The notes under the pieces: model-generated
What the model was told of the DNA's origin: nothing
Databases searched by the model: none
Seen by the model: the letters and a program-made list of their open reading frames with translations, nothing else
Made by a program: the position numbers and the translations under genes
In this document: piece after piece, positions 1-12,359 of the stretch
Numbering within the stretch: position 1 is the stretch's first letter
Layout: each line of letters starts with the position of its first letter
NCBI GenBank assembly: GCA_036924285.1
Contig: JAYKYS010000009.1
Location: 682,001 to 746,000, forward strand
Direction of reading: 5' to 3'
DNA length: 64,000 nt
Origin: Asterella californica
Lineage: Eukaryota > Streptophyta > Marchantiopsida > Marchantiales > Aytoniaceae

Positions 1-381
1 GCTAAGCTAAATCCATCTGCATTGATCATGCAGTCGCTTGGTGAAAATGTTTGTGCCATTAATGATCCATGTGGTCAGCTCATTCTGCTAGACATGAGTT
101 TCAGTTCCCTACCCTGCCGATATGTTGAAACCAGGAAGGAGCACAAGCTCTCCACTCTCTAACGAAGGGATCAGCAGCATCATCGTCTCCCTAGAGGGTG
201 TGCTATATACACTATGGTAGTCTACACTTGAGAAAGGGATAAAGAGACAATGGTCGCTAGTCATTCATGTGAAGCACACTAGCGTAGTACTTTGCAGTAA
301 ACGAGGATGACTGATGACTGAACCTATCTATCTAGACATTGCACAACATCTTTAACAGTCTGGAGACAAAATGATGGATCA
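1..381. other. 3' flank of the NXPE-like gene
   Basis: No convincing coding region is visible on either strand. The stretch lies directly downstream of the minus-strand stop codon at 382-384, so part of it is probably 3' UTR. No polyadenylation signal could be assigned with confidence. Confidence 0.4.
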
Positions 382-2577
382 CTAAGAACACATTGCATTC
401 AAAAGAGTATGACCAAACATGAGGTCCACGAAGTACTGATGGCCTAATCGTCCGTCAACCCACTTGGCCTTCGAAGGGGGTCGTCCATAATACGGCCCAT
501 CGCTGCATTCATGGTTAAAGTGCCATGGAAACGAGAGATCGAAGTTATCCACCACAAGGAGGTTGGGTATGTCATTTCTAATCAAAGCTTCCGCTAAAAG
601 GCTGTTATACATCTCTAACTTTTGAGGGTTTATGCTGTGCGCTCGAGCCGAGCCCGCTGCTGCGACAGAGTGGCGGTAAATCACACGAGATGCTCTTTTT
701 CTGCTCTTCAAAAGGGTCTTCTTCCAGTATCGAGCTGCAGTTTCAGCTCCCAAGTTTACATACTTGTCCAGGTCCTCGGTCCAGGTGAAAGCATCGTCCA
801 TGCCTGAGTTGAGGATCACAAAATCTGGACTGCGCGATGCGTTGTTGAAGTACAAGTCCATGAGGTTCTGAGACTTGGGATTCTGAAGGGAATTGAGGCC
901 TACATACTTTCTGGAGACTGGATCAAAACCATAATATGCGCTGCTCATTCGCACTGTTCGTATCCTATCAGACTCTGACAAGACAAAGTCGAGCCGCCGC
1001 TTGGCGACATTGCCTTCGGACGGCTTTTGTGGCTCCAGTTTCGTCGTTGGGTGAAAATACCTGTCGAAGTTGTCTGTGAGGAGATTGCTCGCTTCAGAGC
1101 GTAGCACGAAGTTTAGCAAGTTTCGAGCTGTGTCGAGATGGCTGGAGTCTCCCCACCAGAGAATCCACTTACCATCCAAGCACTTCCACGCTTCCTCCTG
1201 AGTAAAGATCCTGAACGAGCAGTGGGCAGAATAAACCCACCCGTTACTCTCGAGTCTGCCCAGAGGACCATCACACCATGGATCTTCGCAAGGGGTATCC
1301 AGATCCAGGCAGATAAATCTTCCGGTGGGTTCGATGCTACAAGTTCTGTTGTAAAGTTCTCGAGTCCAGCGGCCACTCCACTGTTTGAGCTTAAAATCTC
1401 GAGCTGTGCATGTTCTCAGAGCCGCTTTGGGTTTAGGGCTTGAGTTCCCGTTACGCTCCGGCTCCACAAACTCAATCTCGAATTTGGCCACCATGTCGTC
1501 ACGAACCCACGTATTTTTGGAGCCGGGCGGGAGTAATTCAAGTCCATGATAGTTCGCAAACAAGAGGATGACTGTGAACTTATAGCGACCTGCGAAACGA
1601 GAGTCCACTTGGAGCTTGAGCTCGTAAGATCCATTCCCGAGGTCGATCACCGGAGGACGAGACTTCCAGTACGGTCCACTGAGATCTGTTTCGAAGTAGT
1701 CTCCTCCAGCGCAGCGCCTTCCTCCTTGGATACCCAAAGAGACGATTGTCATCGAATGAATTCTGTCTGTGCTGAGGCGCACCACGTTGCCCATACCAAC
1801 GTTTGGAAACCCGAGAACAAAAGCTCGGTGAGTTCGCACTCGAATGCACGGATTTGACGATGTTAAATTCTCTCGGAGGCGGTGAAGATAAAGGTTTGTT
1901 TCGTCCCGAGCAGCTGGATAGCGCACCCATCCCTCTCCTGCGACCTGTGCGATCCGAAATGCGAGAACTCATCGTTACATCCAATCCATTCCTGAGATGA
2001 TCTGAATCTGAAATCATTTGAATGTTAACTCCGGTTTCAAGCACTAGAATGGAAAGTTCCAGTTGGTTAAATGGGAAGTCCTAAGTGCTCAAAGGTGTGG
2101 CGGATTAGATTCTCGATCACTGAAGCTTAAGCGATCTTAAGGGGCAGGGGCGTTCAGTGAAACTCGAGGTGATGACTTGAAACATAACCCTCAGAGATGT
2201 TCTAGAAGGAGAGTGTTATTGTTGTTGTGATTTGTAGATCTTTGGCAATAAGCTGCACTTCAATAATCTTACGACAGTATGAAGACTACCTGACGACTCA
2301 TTGACGTCAGTATGCTTAACCCGGGAACTTCGAACTTAAAACCGGCGCGAAGTTGAGATATGAATAGGGTTTCCCGAAGCAACAGTGAGAAGTACACAAG
2401 TAATGTTATACTGAAAAGCATAATTGTCAGGAACCCCAATCTTGGTCTGCTTCGAATCCATCCTTTTGTAGCAGCGCCAGCGTCCCTGTTCTCGGATGGA
2501 CCAGCGTCATCTGTTCCTATCCGACTCGATCTGGCCTTCTTCTTGGGTCCCATTGCTCTGTGGATGCTTCCTACCAC
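382..2577 (-). CDS. NXPE/PC-esterase-like type II membrane protein (two exons)
   Basis: Two minus-strand exons fit together. Exon 1 is 2577-2290, ending CAG before GTAGTC; the intron is 2289-1945; exon 2 is 1944-382. Both junctions are phase 0, giving about 616 residues. Exon 1 has a basic N-terminus, then one hydrophobic segment at about residues 47-67, as expected of a type II Golgi or secretory anchor. Exon 2 has a beta-rich region, then a cysteine-rich stretch and a GDS motif (WWGDSSH, about residue 361). The last 30 residues contain D-G-R-L-G-H, matching the Asp-His pair of GDSL-like/PC-esterase folds. This order (membrane anchor, Ig/filamin-like region, PC-esterase) is that of the NXPE family, whose plant substrate is unknown; cell-wall or glycan O-acylation is a guess. 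The exon 2 acceptor was chosen because it keeps the frame and there is an in-frame stop just upstream (1969-1971). A one-exon model starting at the GTG at 1924-1926 would lose the anchor. Confidence 0.72.
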
Positions 2578-3403
2578 CGAGCCTCTATGGAGACAAGTAC
2601 TTCTTTCCTTTCACAGGCTTGTGGTCAGGAAGTAACAAATCTAGCTCATATGAGCCGGATAATCATCGCGACGACACAGTCTGGTCAGAATATTAAAGTG
2701 CCAAGGCTGTCGAGAGTCTCGGCTCAAGAAAATGAACCGATCAAGATTCAAGATGATCCTGAGAAAGGTTCTTTACTATGGAATGAACAAGTGGCAAGTA
2801 GCAAGTTCAAGTTGGCGGGGATCCGTGTGCATCCAGCATCCTTCTTCTTCGCAGCCAATGGCAAGGTGATCAAACAAACGCCACAGCAAGGCGACAGTTG
2901 TGATCAGCATCTAAACTGCCTAAAGGCAGTTTAGAATCCATTTTCTGTATTTGTGCAGACAACCAGGCAGTTTGGAAAGACGCCTCTTGATGTAATGGCT
3001 AAGGAAGCGCAAAGACCTACCACGAGCTCGATCACACAATATAACCTGAAGCCGAAATTTTCCTCTTGTTACGGCAGTTAGGGTTGCTTCTTGAAACTGC
3101 GAAATTCTTCCTCGCTCTGCGAGAATATCTGATGTAACGCTCCATATCAAAGGTCCGAGATCAGATCGTTTATCGCCTACCGAGTTGCCTTCTCGAGCGA
3201 GCCAGGTTTCTGTAACCATCACGCGTGGAAGCCGGCAACTAATAGTTCAGCAGTTTGCACCAAGGCTGGAACGGATTTATGTCATCTGAAAATCTTCGAA
3301 TGTCGTCGATAATGTAGAGTAACGTCTTGCACGCTGCGTAAAACTTTCCTTCATCGTTTCCAATTTTATCAGTGCACAGACATGAAGCAACTCCAAGTTG
3401 CAG
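2578..3403. other. Short upstream region between divergent genes
   Basis: This lies upstream of the NXPE-like gene and of the plus-strand coiled-coil gene. An open plus-strand stretch runs through 2650-2934 but has no recognisable domain and no clear splice partner. It may be 5' UTR or a first exon of the coiled-coil gene. If so, the two genes share a very compact bidirectional promoter. No TATA box or other element could be assigned. Confidence 0.3.
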
Positions 3404-3497
3404 CGGGCATCAGTCCGCCTTGAGCTCACTGGCACAGAAGCTCTGAAGGAATTGAATCAAGTCTGGGTGAACCAAGCTAATGCTTGTACAGGGAAAG
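3404..3497 (+). CDS. Possible upstream exon of the coiled-coil gene
   Basis: An open stretch lies between an acceptor-like TTGCAG (ending 3403) and a donor-like AAAG before GTTTCA (3498). The peptide is hydrophilic and helix-like (LELTGTEALKELNQVW is part of it) and looks coding, unlike the shadow ORFs around it. It would leave in phase 1, and I could not find a convincing next exon before 4500. One candidate is 3941-3994, which contains SELQRRLR and sits before a good AA/GTGAGA donor. The assignment is tentative. Confidence 0.3.
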
Positions 3498-4499
3498 GTT
3501 TCAGGAACAGATGGAGTTCTCCGTACTAGTCCGGTGACTTCAGACCATCTGAACGGAAATTTGTTTACTGAAGATAAATTTCTGACTTCGACCGGGAACG
3601 GCTCGATTCTACACTCCGAACATGTTAGTCGTCAAAGAAACCACACACAAACAGCTCGGACACTTAAAACGCTTCAGATCTCCTGGAGGTCGAAACGCAG
3701 AAATAAGTACAGTACTCACTTCTTGGATCCATTTTGCTTGGTGAGGACACTCTTCTTGGGCGGTGCTGGCTTCCTTAGCTCAGGCAGTCCTTGTAGTGAG
3801 TAACTGTGACTGTCAAGCTTCTACTGTACCAGGGATAATTACTATCCACACTATTCAAAGACGAGCTTTCTTCCGCACACTTCTGATAAATGCGCCCCTA
3901 GCAGTAGAGAATGAACTCATTACCTGCCTGCTGACATCAGATCGGCAAACCTACTCACCGAACATGACGAGCGAACTTCAGCGAAGGCTGAGAAGTGAGA
4001 GTGCTCGGTACCATGCAAGCTTCATTATTCGTTGAGTCGTTTGCAGTCCCAACTTCAGAAGTCGATTGGGTGTTCAGGTAAGCAAGGACGTTTGCATGCA
4101 GTAGTTTGTCCTTAGGATAAGTGCAAGATCACTGACGAGAACTTGGTTCAAGTGAATGCCCTGTGGGTTTGGGAACCTTCCTTCGGGCACAACTAACAAG
4201 AAGAGAGGACGATTCAGTCTAGTCGTATGAATTTAGTGTATGTTCAAAGATTGGTTCAATTCGTTTGGATCGTGCAGTTCCCAATTCATCGGCTGTCCTT
4301 CGCTGTCGTACTTCTTGCAGCAATTATTGCTGCTATATTGTGCAGAAAAGTAGGCGATGGAATGCTACGCCAGCATGATTTGAATATCATCAGTTACATA
4401 TAATCATAGTTCCCAACTTGTCCTGTCGGCGGGACAAGGAAGCATGCAGTCAGATGAGCCACAGGCCTGAACCCTGAAGACATAAAGCTGTGACCGAAG

Positions 4500-7048
4500 A
4501 TGACGCCCACAGTATCTGAGCAAGAGCAAGAGCAAGAGCAAGGGGAAATCTTTTCGGAATTGCCGAAGGGCCTAGAGGAGAGAAGGCGTCGGTACGAGCA
4601 TCTGAAAACATCCGTTGCAGCTTTGCGCAGTAGAGTTCGATCTGCTCCTGCTTCTGCTTCAGCTCACTCTACTCCGCCGCCTTCTCGATCCTCCGATTCC
4701 TTGGTCCCGTACGCCGCTTATTTTTCAAAGGCATCCCCGGTCTTTGCGAGGCCAGGTATCGAAACAGATGACTCTCACCAGCGTCAGATCGAGGCGAGCG
4801 GTTTACTCGAGAGCTACGCCATGCAGGCGCTACGAGTGGACTGTGAAGTGAAACTGAAGGTGAAGCTCTTCAAACCAGTTCTGTAGAACCCAGGGTGTTT
4901 CCCACACCTGTCACATCTGGAAGGTCGTCCCTCAGTCTCTTGGCTTCTGATATCGTTCTGGTCTAGCGTAGCAATTGTTGTTGAGCTGGAGACGGGAACT
5001 TGATTCGCATTGAGCTTGACATGCTCCCGCTGGAAGAATAGCCCTCAGTTATGGCTACTCTCCCAACCATGAACTTCTTTCACAACAAACACTTTTTAGT
5101 TTACCGCGAGTGTTGACAAATAGAAAAGGCGGTGTTCGGAGAAATATCTGAGCAGGACCTCATCTTCACGGGGGTGGTGATGTCGGCGAGCTGTCATGAA
5201 GACAGACAAAAGTTGATAAGCATTAAGATAGCGTGTGAATTGTCAGCCACTTCCGGAATGACTCGAGAGAGTGGGATTAGAATTTCTTTGTGCAAAATAT
5301 TTATCCGTTTTATGACCATCAGGAGACCCAAGAGGAGGTGGAAAAGCTGCGGGAAAGGTTGAAAGACAGGACGAGGAGAACAGAGCATTTTGATCGGGAG
5401 CGGAAAAAGTTGGAGGCAAAGATCGCGTTCTTCTCGAATCAGTCGAAACAGCTCGAACAACAACTGTCTGGGCAAGCTACTCGACATGCACAGGTGAATG
5501 CAACTGCAGAGGATATCTTCGTGCTCGTTCGCATGAGTTAATAGACCTCAGATACTAATCTTCGGAACAGTTGGCAGTCCTACGAGTTCTTGGTAGCATA
5601 AGCGGAGCAATCAGGTTAGTTTTTGTGTGTTCCAAGATGCACGCACCGCTATTTGAGATACCTGCGGGCTCCTGTGGGGAACTAAGAAGTTCCCTGAGCA
5701 TGCCTGGGGACGTGAGCAACACACAGTGGGAATAAGGATGGGACCGGGCTCTTCACATTGCTGTTGATTGTCGCAACGGCAGCATCGGAGATACAGATCG
5801 CGTGTTACTACTAGTGGCATGTGATTCGAAATTGAAGGTGCCCAAGATGTTGCTGACAATAAAGTCTCTGGGTCTGGTGACTTTCTCAGGAAACTAATCT
5901 TGATACTGCTTATATAGGCAAAGAAGCAGGGTCAGTCACCTTAATGTCAGCTTCATCTTGGGCATCATCAGTTTCTGAGGTTCTTTGTCCAGGACTACTC
6001 ATGGGGATTCCAGAATGTTAACTAGCCACCGAGACTGAATTTCCGAAGTCAATCTGGAAATGCTGCACAGAATATCGACTGTGGGTGGCTGCAATGATCG
6101 TTTTTCTTCCAAACTGAACGGTCAACAATCTCTTCAAATTTTTGCTACAGCACTTCAGCCAGGTAAGGTGGGAAGCTACGATGCTTTTGAACTCCATCAG
6201 TTCTCTAGTTAATTCGAGCGACCGAACTGATATCTCCTTCCGTGCAAACCATGATTCTGTACCCCGCAGTTCTGGTTCTGTACCGCAGCGCGAACCGAGG
6301 ACCCATTGTCATCGGTTGTTGCACCAATGCATTGTGTCGTTTAGACTTTCAAGGAAGCTGTTTGAAGCGTTCCGAATTGGTTGCCTGTTGATGACAAATC
6401 CCCCTCTCGCTCCGGTGCAATTTATTTGAATGACCCTCCAAACAGGGTACTACCTCCCCCTGCTAGCCACATTTCTAACAGCAGCGTTAACCGCATGTCG
6501 TTATAATCTTCAAAAGTTCCTTTGAAGACCAAAAAAACTGTCCAAGTTGTTATGGTATTACGATCTGATGTTTTCTTACCAAACCCTTAGGTAAGCTAGA
6601 TTCAGGTCTTGAGATCTCAGAAGTACCGACCGGTTGATTCGGTGTTCCGCCCAGCCGCTGCAGGTTTGACTGTTGCTGGACGAGAAAACTCCAAGTTGAA
6701 GTGTGCTTCAAGACCACCAAAGACCATGCACTGAGGGAGCTAACTTGTATTTTCTTCTGATCTTACAGGAGCTTCAGTTACACACGGAAGCATACACTTC
6801 TTCGGTCCATTCATTTGCGGAGGAGAAAGAACATGAAACTTCAAAGCTCATTTCTGCTTACGATGATAGTGTAGAGGCTTTGAGAAAGACTAATGAAGCA
6901 CAAACCAACGAAGTAATTGACGGTACACCTTTATGTTGCCCCTCTGCTGGTGCTGAGATGTTTTGAGCACATTGCGAGTCCTAGCACCTCTGCTGGTGCT
7001 GGGATGTTTTGAGTCATTGCAAGTCCTAGCAGGCACCTAAAAACCTGA

Positions 7049-7110
<62 letters not shown>

Positions 7111-8793
7111 AGTACACGAGCAGAATTCTTAGCAGGTTATCTTATTAGTAGCTTTTCGCAGATTGAAAAGCTAGAACGGGAGTACAGCTTTCGCTTGGAG
7201 CAGATGGAAAGATCTAAAGCAAAAGCTGACAATCATATGAAGTATCTTGATGGGCAGATGAAGCTTGTAGCCGAACAAGCTTCGAAGTTTAGGACAAATT
7301 ACGAGGAACAGGTCTTCTTCTGTTCCGCGAACTACTGTTAAATGTACTCAACCACAAACTTGCAAGTAATTTAAGAGGAAATAAGCAATGCTGCTTAGTG
7401 ACGTGCGTCAGGCTTGCATGGTCCTAACTTCATTACATTCTTCTGTTGAACTCCATTCGTTACTCTGTCAATCATGCAAACTGTCAGCTAGGAAAGACAT
7501 ACTTGAAAACTCGAGCGCGGCTTCAGCGAGATTATTTCCGGGTGTGGGGAACAGGAGAAAGAATGGAATGTGAAGCTCCAACACGTAACAGCCATGCATC
7601 AGTTCCAAATAAAGTCCCTTCGTAGGTGAATTGTGACACGATAACTTTTCTGCTAAACGGATATGAAGCTACTCTCTTAGATGTCAAGACAGGCATTGTT
7701 TACCACAGAGTTGAATAATGACTATCGTTACATAAATCCCCACTACACACGTCAGGAATTTTCTGCCGCCCGTGTCGCAATCCTCTAGTCATATCATCTA
7801 GTTGTGTGTTTAATCTTAGTAAGGTGCTGTTCACATCGATCCGGGTATAGTCACATCAACAGGAGCGTTAAGTTAACTTGAGTGACTTCCTGTCCAGGGT
7901 GTGAAGATCAAGTATCTTTTCTGGAGTTGTTATTTCCATGTAAACTATCATCACGTTTGAAGAACAATTTATAATCCTCTGGAGACATCGTTCTCACCAA
8001 GCTGGAGCGTCTGTCTTCTGCCAGGGCAGGAGTATGAGCTGCAAGTAGAGAAGCTAAGAAAGGAGAGGGATGACGAGAGGGAGCAACACATTTTAAACTT
8101 GCAAACATACAAGACGCAGAAGGTGAAACTCTCACAGAGGCTGAAACATCGGATAGTTATAAACTACTTCCTGAGGATCACTCACTTCACTCTGGGAAGG
8201 TCTTGCAATAGACATGCACCTCGAAGTCGTCAAGGCTCCATCCCTCCTGTTCATCCTTTCGCTCCAATTGGTGTGACCTTGCTAGGTGCATGTAAGTCCT
8301 TGCTAGGGTTTCCCAGTAATGTCATGACGCGAATTAAGTCTAACTACCAACTTTTTGGGCCATGCGCTTTGTCAAGCTCAACCTTCGGTAATCGTGAAGC
8401 TACATCGAAGTTCCGCACCATTTCCAATGTCAGGTGTCACAACAAAAAATAATCTGATTATTAGCATGTGTGCCGATTCCCGAAGATGACCAAAATTTCT
8501 GAACGCAAGGTGCATCTTATCTTGGTCCAAGGTGGGCCTGCAGAGACTTCCAACTAGAAGGTAAGTACTAAGTATGTCAGCGCTATGCTGTTCTGACACA
8601 TGGCAGTTTTGTGTCTGATATGCAGCTGAAGGATATGGAGTACGTAGAAGAGCGAGTGAAGGGAGTTTTAGAAGCGAAAGAAGGCACCATCACCCAACTG
8701 AAGCTAGAGCTCCGACACTTTCACCAGCAACTTCTGGAGTCGACCAGCATGCTTGAGGACGACAGCCAAGGTGTTGCGTCTGGGCTCAATTAA
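4500..8793 (+). CDS. Multi-exon coiled-coil protein, possibly centriolar/flagellar
   Basis: Seven exons join in frame: 4500-4859, 5323-5493, 6769-6912, 7162-7311, 7555-7621, 8025-8122 and 8626-8793 (stop TAA at 8791). All have GT-AG borders. Every junction is phase 0 except 7621/8025, which is phase 1 on both sides, so the model gives about 385 residues without a break. The N-terminus has a Glu-Gln run, then a Ser/Pro-rich linker. From exon 2 onward it is almost all charged coiled coil, for example EEVEKLRERLKDRTRR and LRKERDDEREQHILNL. No catalytic motif is seen. The final segment (YVEERVKGVLEAKEGTITQL) reminds me of C-termini of centriolar satellite or basal-body proteins such as CEP131, which would fit an organism with motile sperm, but this is memory of a general pattern, not a match. 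A 12-nt microexon (6151-6162) and further 5' exons are possible. Confidence 0.6.
6941..7030. repeat. 46-bp tandem duplication in an intron
   Basis: Two imperfect copies begin with CCTCTGCTGGTGCTG at 6941 and 6987. The duplication lies in the intron between exons 6769-6912 and 7162-7311 of the coiled-coil gene, just before the (TC)n run. Confidence 0.8.
7051..7106. repeat. (TC)28 microsatellite
   Basis: An uninterrupted TC dinucleotide run sits in the intron upstream of the exon starting at 7162. It is long enough to be length-variable between individuals and could lengthen the polypyrimidine context of that acceptor. Confidence 0.95.
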
Positions 8794-9083
8794 CCATGAT
8801 GCGATATGTGTGTAATCCTGTGCGAAGTCAGGGTTGGCTGCATCCAAGTGCATTCCGATTCGAGATTAGAATATGCTACTTTACTCCATCGTGGTTGCCA
8901 ACCCTGAAAGGATCTTCATTTTCCTGAGACGTGAAGAAGCACATGGCACATGAATTACGTGTGAATAGCTATTCACAATCGTGCTCTGATATTAAAGACT
9001 TCAGCTGTGGTCTATTTTAAACCCGCCACCTTATCTACCAGATTTGCTTTCAACCCGTTCACTCCATCAGGAAAGACTAATAT
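8794..9083. other. 3' flank of the coiled-coil gene
   Basis: No coding region is recognised. This is probably the 3' UTR and spacer between the coiled-coil gene and the transposon whose left terminal repeat begins at 9084. Confidence 0.4.
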
Positions 9084-9448
9084 GGGGTGTCAAAGTTCGG
9101 AGGAAAGATTCTTCAAAGGCAAAGAGCTAACTTGCCGTAAAATTATCACAGGTAAGTTTGTATATAACCGCGACTCGTTCTGGGTTGCGCCTGTGACTGA
9201 ACATCAAGATTTTATCATTGATTAATTTTCATTTGTACACTCAAGACAATGACTCTGAGCAGCAAAGAATCTATTACAAAAGAAAGCAGACGAAACCACT
9301 GAATAGCCGTTATGAAACCGCCCGTGACGTTTTCTTGCGGGTACCTCAGGAGGTGCCCGCATGAAACACTGGCCGCAGTCTCGCCGAAGCCGTAACTCAC
9401 TCTCGCGGATTTTGAATATTTCAGAAGTTCCTTAACTTTGACACCCCC
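9084..9448. repeat. MITE-like unit or inverted end duplication
   Basis: This unit starts GGGGTGTCAAAG and ends CTTTGACACCCC(C), so it has its own terminal inverted repeats. Immediately to its right, after CTAATA, another GGGGTGTCAAA starts at 9454. Sequence inward from 9448 (reversed) and inward from 9454 share a further motif around GAGGTACCC with GC-rich flanks. The unit is therefore either a small non-autonomous copy inserted next to the large element, or a duplicated inverted end. Confidence 0.55.
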
Positions 9449-9949
9449 TAATAGGGGTGTCAAATTTTAACTCCCGTGGGTGATATTCCTTCGCAGGCGG
9501 GCGATAATTGTGGGCTGTGCCCGTCCAAGCTGCGTGTATTTTTTGAGGTACCCCCAGAAACAGCCCTCGGGCATTTTCGTAATGCACGTGGCAAGTTCAT
9601 CCGTAGGTGTCAAAACACCATACATTTCATAATGACACTTAGACTTCAAATTGAATTGACCTCTTCTCTCACAATTTGTCTTCTTCCTTTCAAGTTTTGT
9701 TTTCAGGTTTTGTCTTGTATCTGAATTTTGAAAAACATTTTTGCATTCTAGTCTCTTCTTTTGCAGTCAGTTCACCTCTTCCTTTTGGAAGAGTTACACA
9801 TTGGACGTATCTGACAAACGATACACTCATCTTGATGTTATTTCTCAACGAGTTTAGAGATTATCGTATGCTTTTTTAGCAAAATACCACGAGAATCAAA
9901 ACGGAAAGCTTTTTTTGGACGGGAAAGATATTGTTGAATTGCAGATCGT

Positions 9950-11148
9950 GTTATCTTCTAGTGACAGTTCTACAAGCGAAAGTGATGATCAATCAATCTA
10001 GCTGCACAGACGACAACTAGGGCAATTCAACGTCAGATGTCACTAGTTCATCCGATGAACTTCATTCAAGAGTCTGACTCAAGCCGCGATGATTTGTTTG
10101 AGTTGTATGTTGATGTGAGAGATTCCCTTTATATGCAGAGGTCTGAACATTTTTGAAAAGCAAAGACTTCCGAGATAACTGTTCTGCAGAACTGTCCGAG
10201 AACTCTTTTAGACAGCTTATAAGATGGACCGATCTTTTTTTATCAAATTTGATCAAAGATCATTCGATATTCAAGAACAACTCACACGTGAAGCAAGCTC
10301 TATTTTCTTTACAATTAGAAGTGGCTTTAGATATGTTTGAGCACGAAGCGAATGGTGCGTGCATAAGAAGATCTTTATTCATGTACATAAAAAGAATAAT
10401 CCTAGTCCTCGAGTCATGTTATCCAATCAGATGAAGTGATCATCTCCTCAAGAGAGGAAATACATTTCCAATGCTTTTGCTGAGAAGGGATTCCCGATTG
10501 TATAGATTTGATAAATGGATCTTTATTGCCTCTTGGACAACGACCGCGATTTGACAGAGAACCATATTATGACAAAAATGTAACAACTCTGTAAAAGCAC
10601 TTTGTCATCGTCGTAAGATTATGTACTTGTTAACTGGTATGCTAGGAAGTTATCAAGACATCACTTATTTTTAAAAAGTCTCCTCTGTGATAGCATTTGG
10701 ACACAAATGCATTCTAAACAACTCAGGGTATTCTCCTATGTGACATTTAATCCCTGCTTTTAGAATGGCAATTAGAGATAGAAAGAAAATGGATTTTAAT
10801 ACTTGTGTAGCTCCTACGAGAGTTACAAATGAGCATTTCATATGGGTTTTGAAATCCAGATGGTATTCTCTGAAGCAATTGAGAACACAACTCAAGAGAA
10901 AATCTGAAAACCAGTTGTTAGTGAGATGGATTATGTGTTGTGTGATGTTACATAATTTCTATGTGAAGATCAAAGACGATTGGACGGAAAAAGATGGAGA
11001 ACTCATTCTAGAAAGAGATAGATCAGATCCTAAAGGTGACGTGGATCTAGAAGACAGAGGTAGACTAGCAACTTCTTTTAGAAATAAAATTATGCAGATA
11101 TGTTCGAAACACAACCGATCTCAAGGCGGTTTTCTGTATAGAAATTAG
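9950..11148 (+). pseudogene. Decayed PIF/Harbinger-type transposase (DDE_Tnp_4)
   Basis: Three blocks match the family in order. The N-terminal helical region lies at about 10153-10430 (SENSFRQLIRWTD, then LQLEVALDMFEHEANGACIR). The central catalytic region, with a GMLGSYQDI-type stretch, is at about 10600-10760 in another frame. The C-terminal block is at 10765-11148 (FIWVLKSRWYSLKQLRTQ, then CCVMLHNFYVK), the conserved end of this superfamily. Stop codons and frame changes separate the blocks, so no active enzyme is encoded. The intact protein would cut and join element ends in the nucleus, usually with a Myb/trihelix-like partner. The C-terminal block ends at a natural stop codon. Confidence 0.65.
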
Positions 11149-11664
11149 CTGATACAATGGAATCAACTCTCTTCTCTATACATATGAGATAGAGCATCAT
11201 ATAAGATGTCTCTCATTATCAGTCATTTCTCTCCAATACTTCTTCAACTCTGGAATTGGATCTCAACCAAAAGCATGACTATATCATGTTTTAACATATC
11301 TCGTTGTCTACATCTCACTCTCACTCCAAGTCATCAACCAAGGAAGAATGACACTAGTCAAACAACCATCTTTATCTCTATCTCCTGACTCATGTGCGAA
11401 AGTGGAAGGATGAAGCACGTTGAAAGGATGATTTGTCGAGTTGTTCTATGGACCATCATCTACCAAAAGAACATCTCGAGTAGACATGTTCAATGTGTAG
11501 AGCTTTTTCAAAATCCTTGAGATACAAAAAAGAATCAGTGAATGTCTCTCTCGTGGTCTTGTGTTTCTCGCACATATTTGGCACGAACACCTTGCAAACC
11601 TGCACACAAACAAGTAACTTAGTAACATGGTAGAGGAGTACAAGTCTAAACAGTGTGTTCCGAC
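11149..11664. other. Spacer inside the 9.1-16.3-kb element
   Basis: No coding region is recognised between the transposase stop and the left motif array. Base composition becomes AT-rich toward 11700. Confidence 0.3.
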
Positions 11665-12240
11665 TTACATGAGATCAAAATATATTGTTTCGAACATATA
11701 TGATATAAGATAAAAATATGTTGTTTCGTTGAGGTTCACTAACAGTTTTTGTTATAAACACATGCATGTAAAGATAAGGGTATTTTAGATTTTTTTCAAT
11801 AAAATTTAAAAAATTGATAGAACAAAAATATGCTAGTTTTGATCTTTAAATGATTTTCGCATGTGTTATTCGCAGAGTACAAAGAGTTGTCTCATCGAGG
11901 CTGAACAGGTCAAAACAATCATGTTTTGACATCTAGAAATAAAGTCAAAACACGATTGTTTCGACCTACAGCTCGAAACCAAAGTGTTTCGATGAAAAGT
12001 TGGTTGAAACACTCAGTGTTGATTTAAGTCGTAACACTTCAATTTTCGACTTGTAGTAGGTCAGAACACTTAATACCACTTAAGTTCTGATCTGATACAC
12101 GATGAAACACTTAAGTTTCTGTCCTACAGGCCAAAACACAAAAACAACTGAGTTTTGACCTACTATAGTTGACTTGAAGTTTTGACTTGAAACTTTAGAT
12201 TTAACTTTAGACTTAAGTTTTGTCCTAAAGGGTTTATGTT
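11665..12240. repeat. Left array of short palindromic motifs
   Basis: Many diverged copies of a short inverted module are present: GGTCAAAACA, a few bases, then TGTTTTGACC, often followed by CTACAG. Clear examples lie at about 11912-11934, 11944-11974 and 12140-12166. The copies differ in spacing and sequence, so this is an array of related palindromes, not a simple tandem repeat. A similar array lies at 13940-14290 on the other side of the phosphatase-like gene remains. Confidence 0.7.
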
Positions 12241-12359
12241 CTAATTCTACCTACTTTGCAATTCTACTTGGTAACGCAATAATAGTTCTTAAGTTGCTTA
12301 TTTCGCCATTAGTCACACCGAGTGGAAGCTATTCCTCTCCCTCCATAGCTCGTAGAAGT

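Noticed and set aside
1113..1634. Antisense ORFs over the NXPE-like exon
   Set aside because: They overlap a well-supported coding exon and show no domain of their own.
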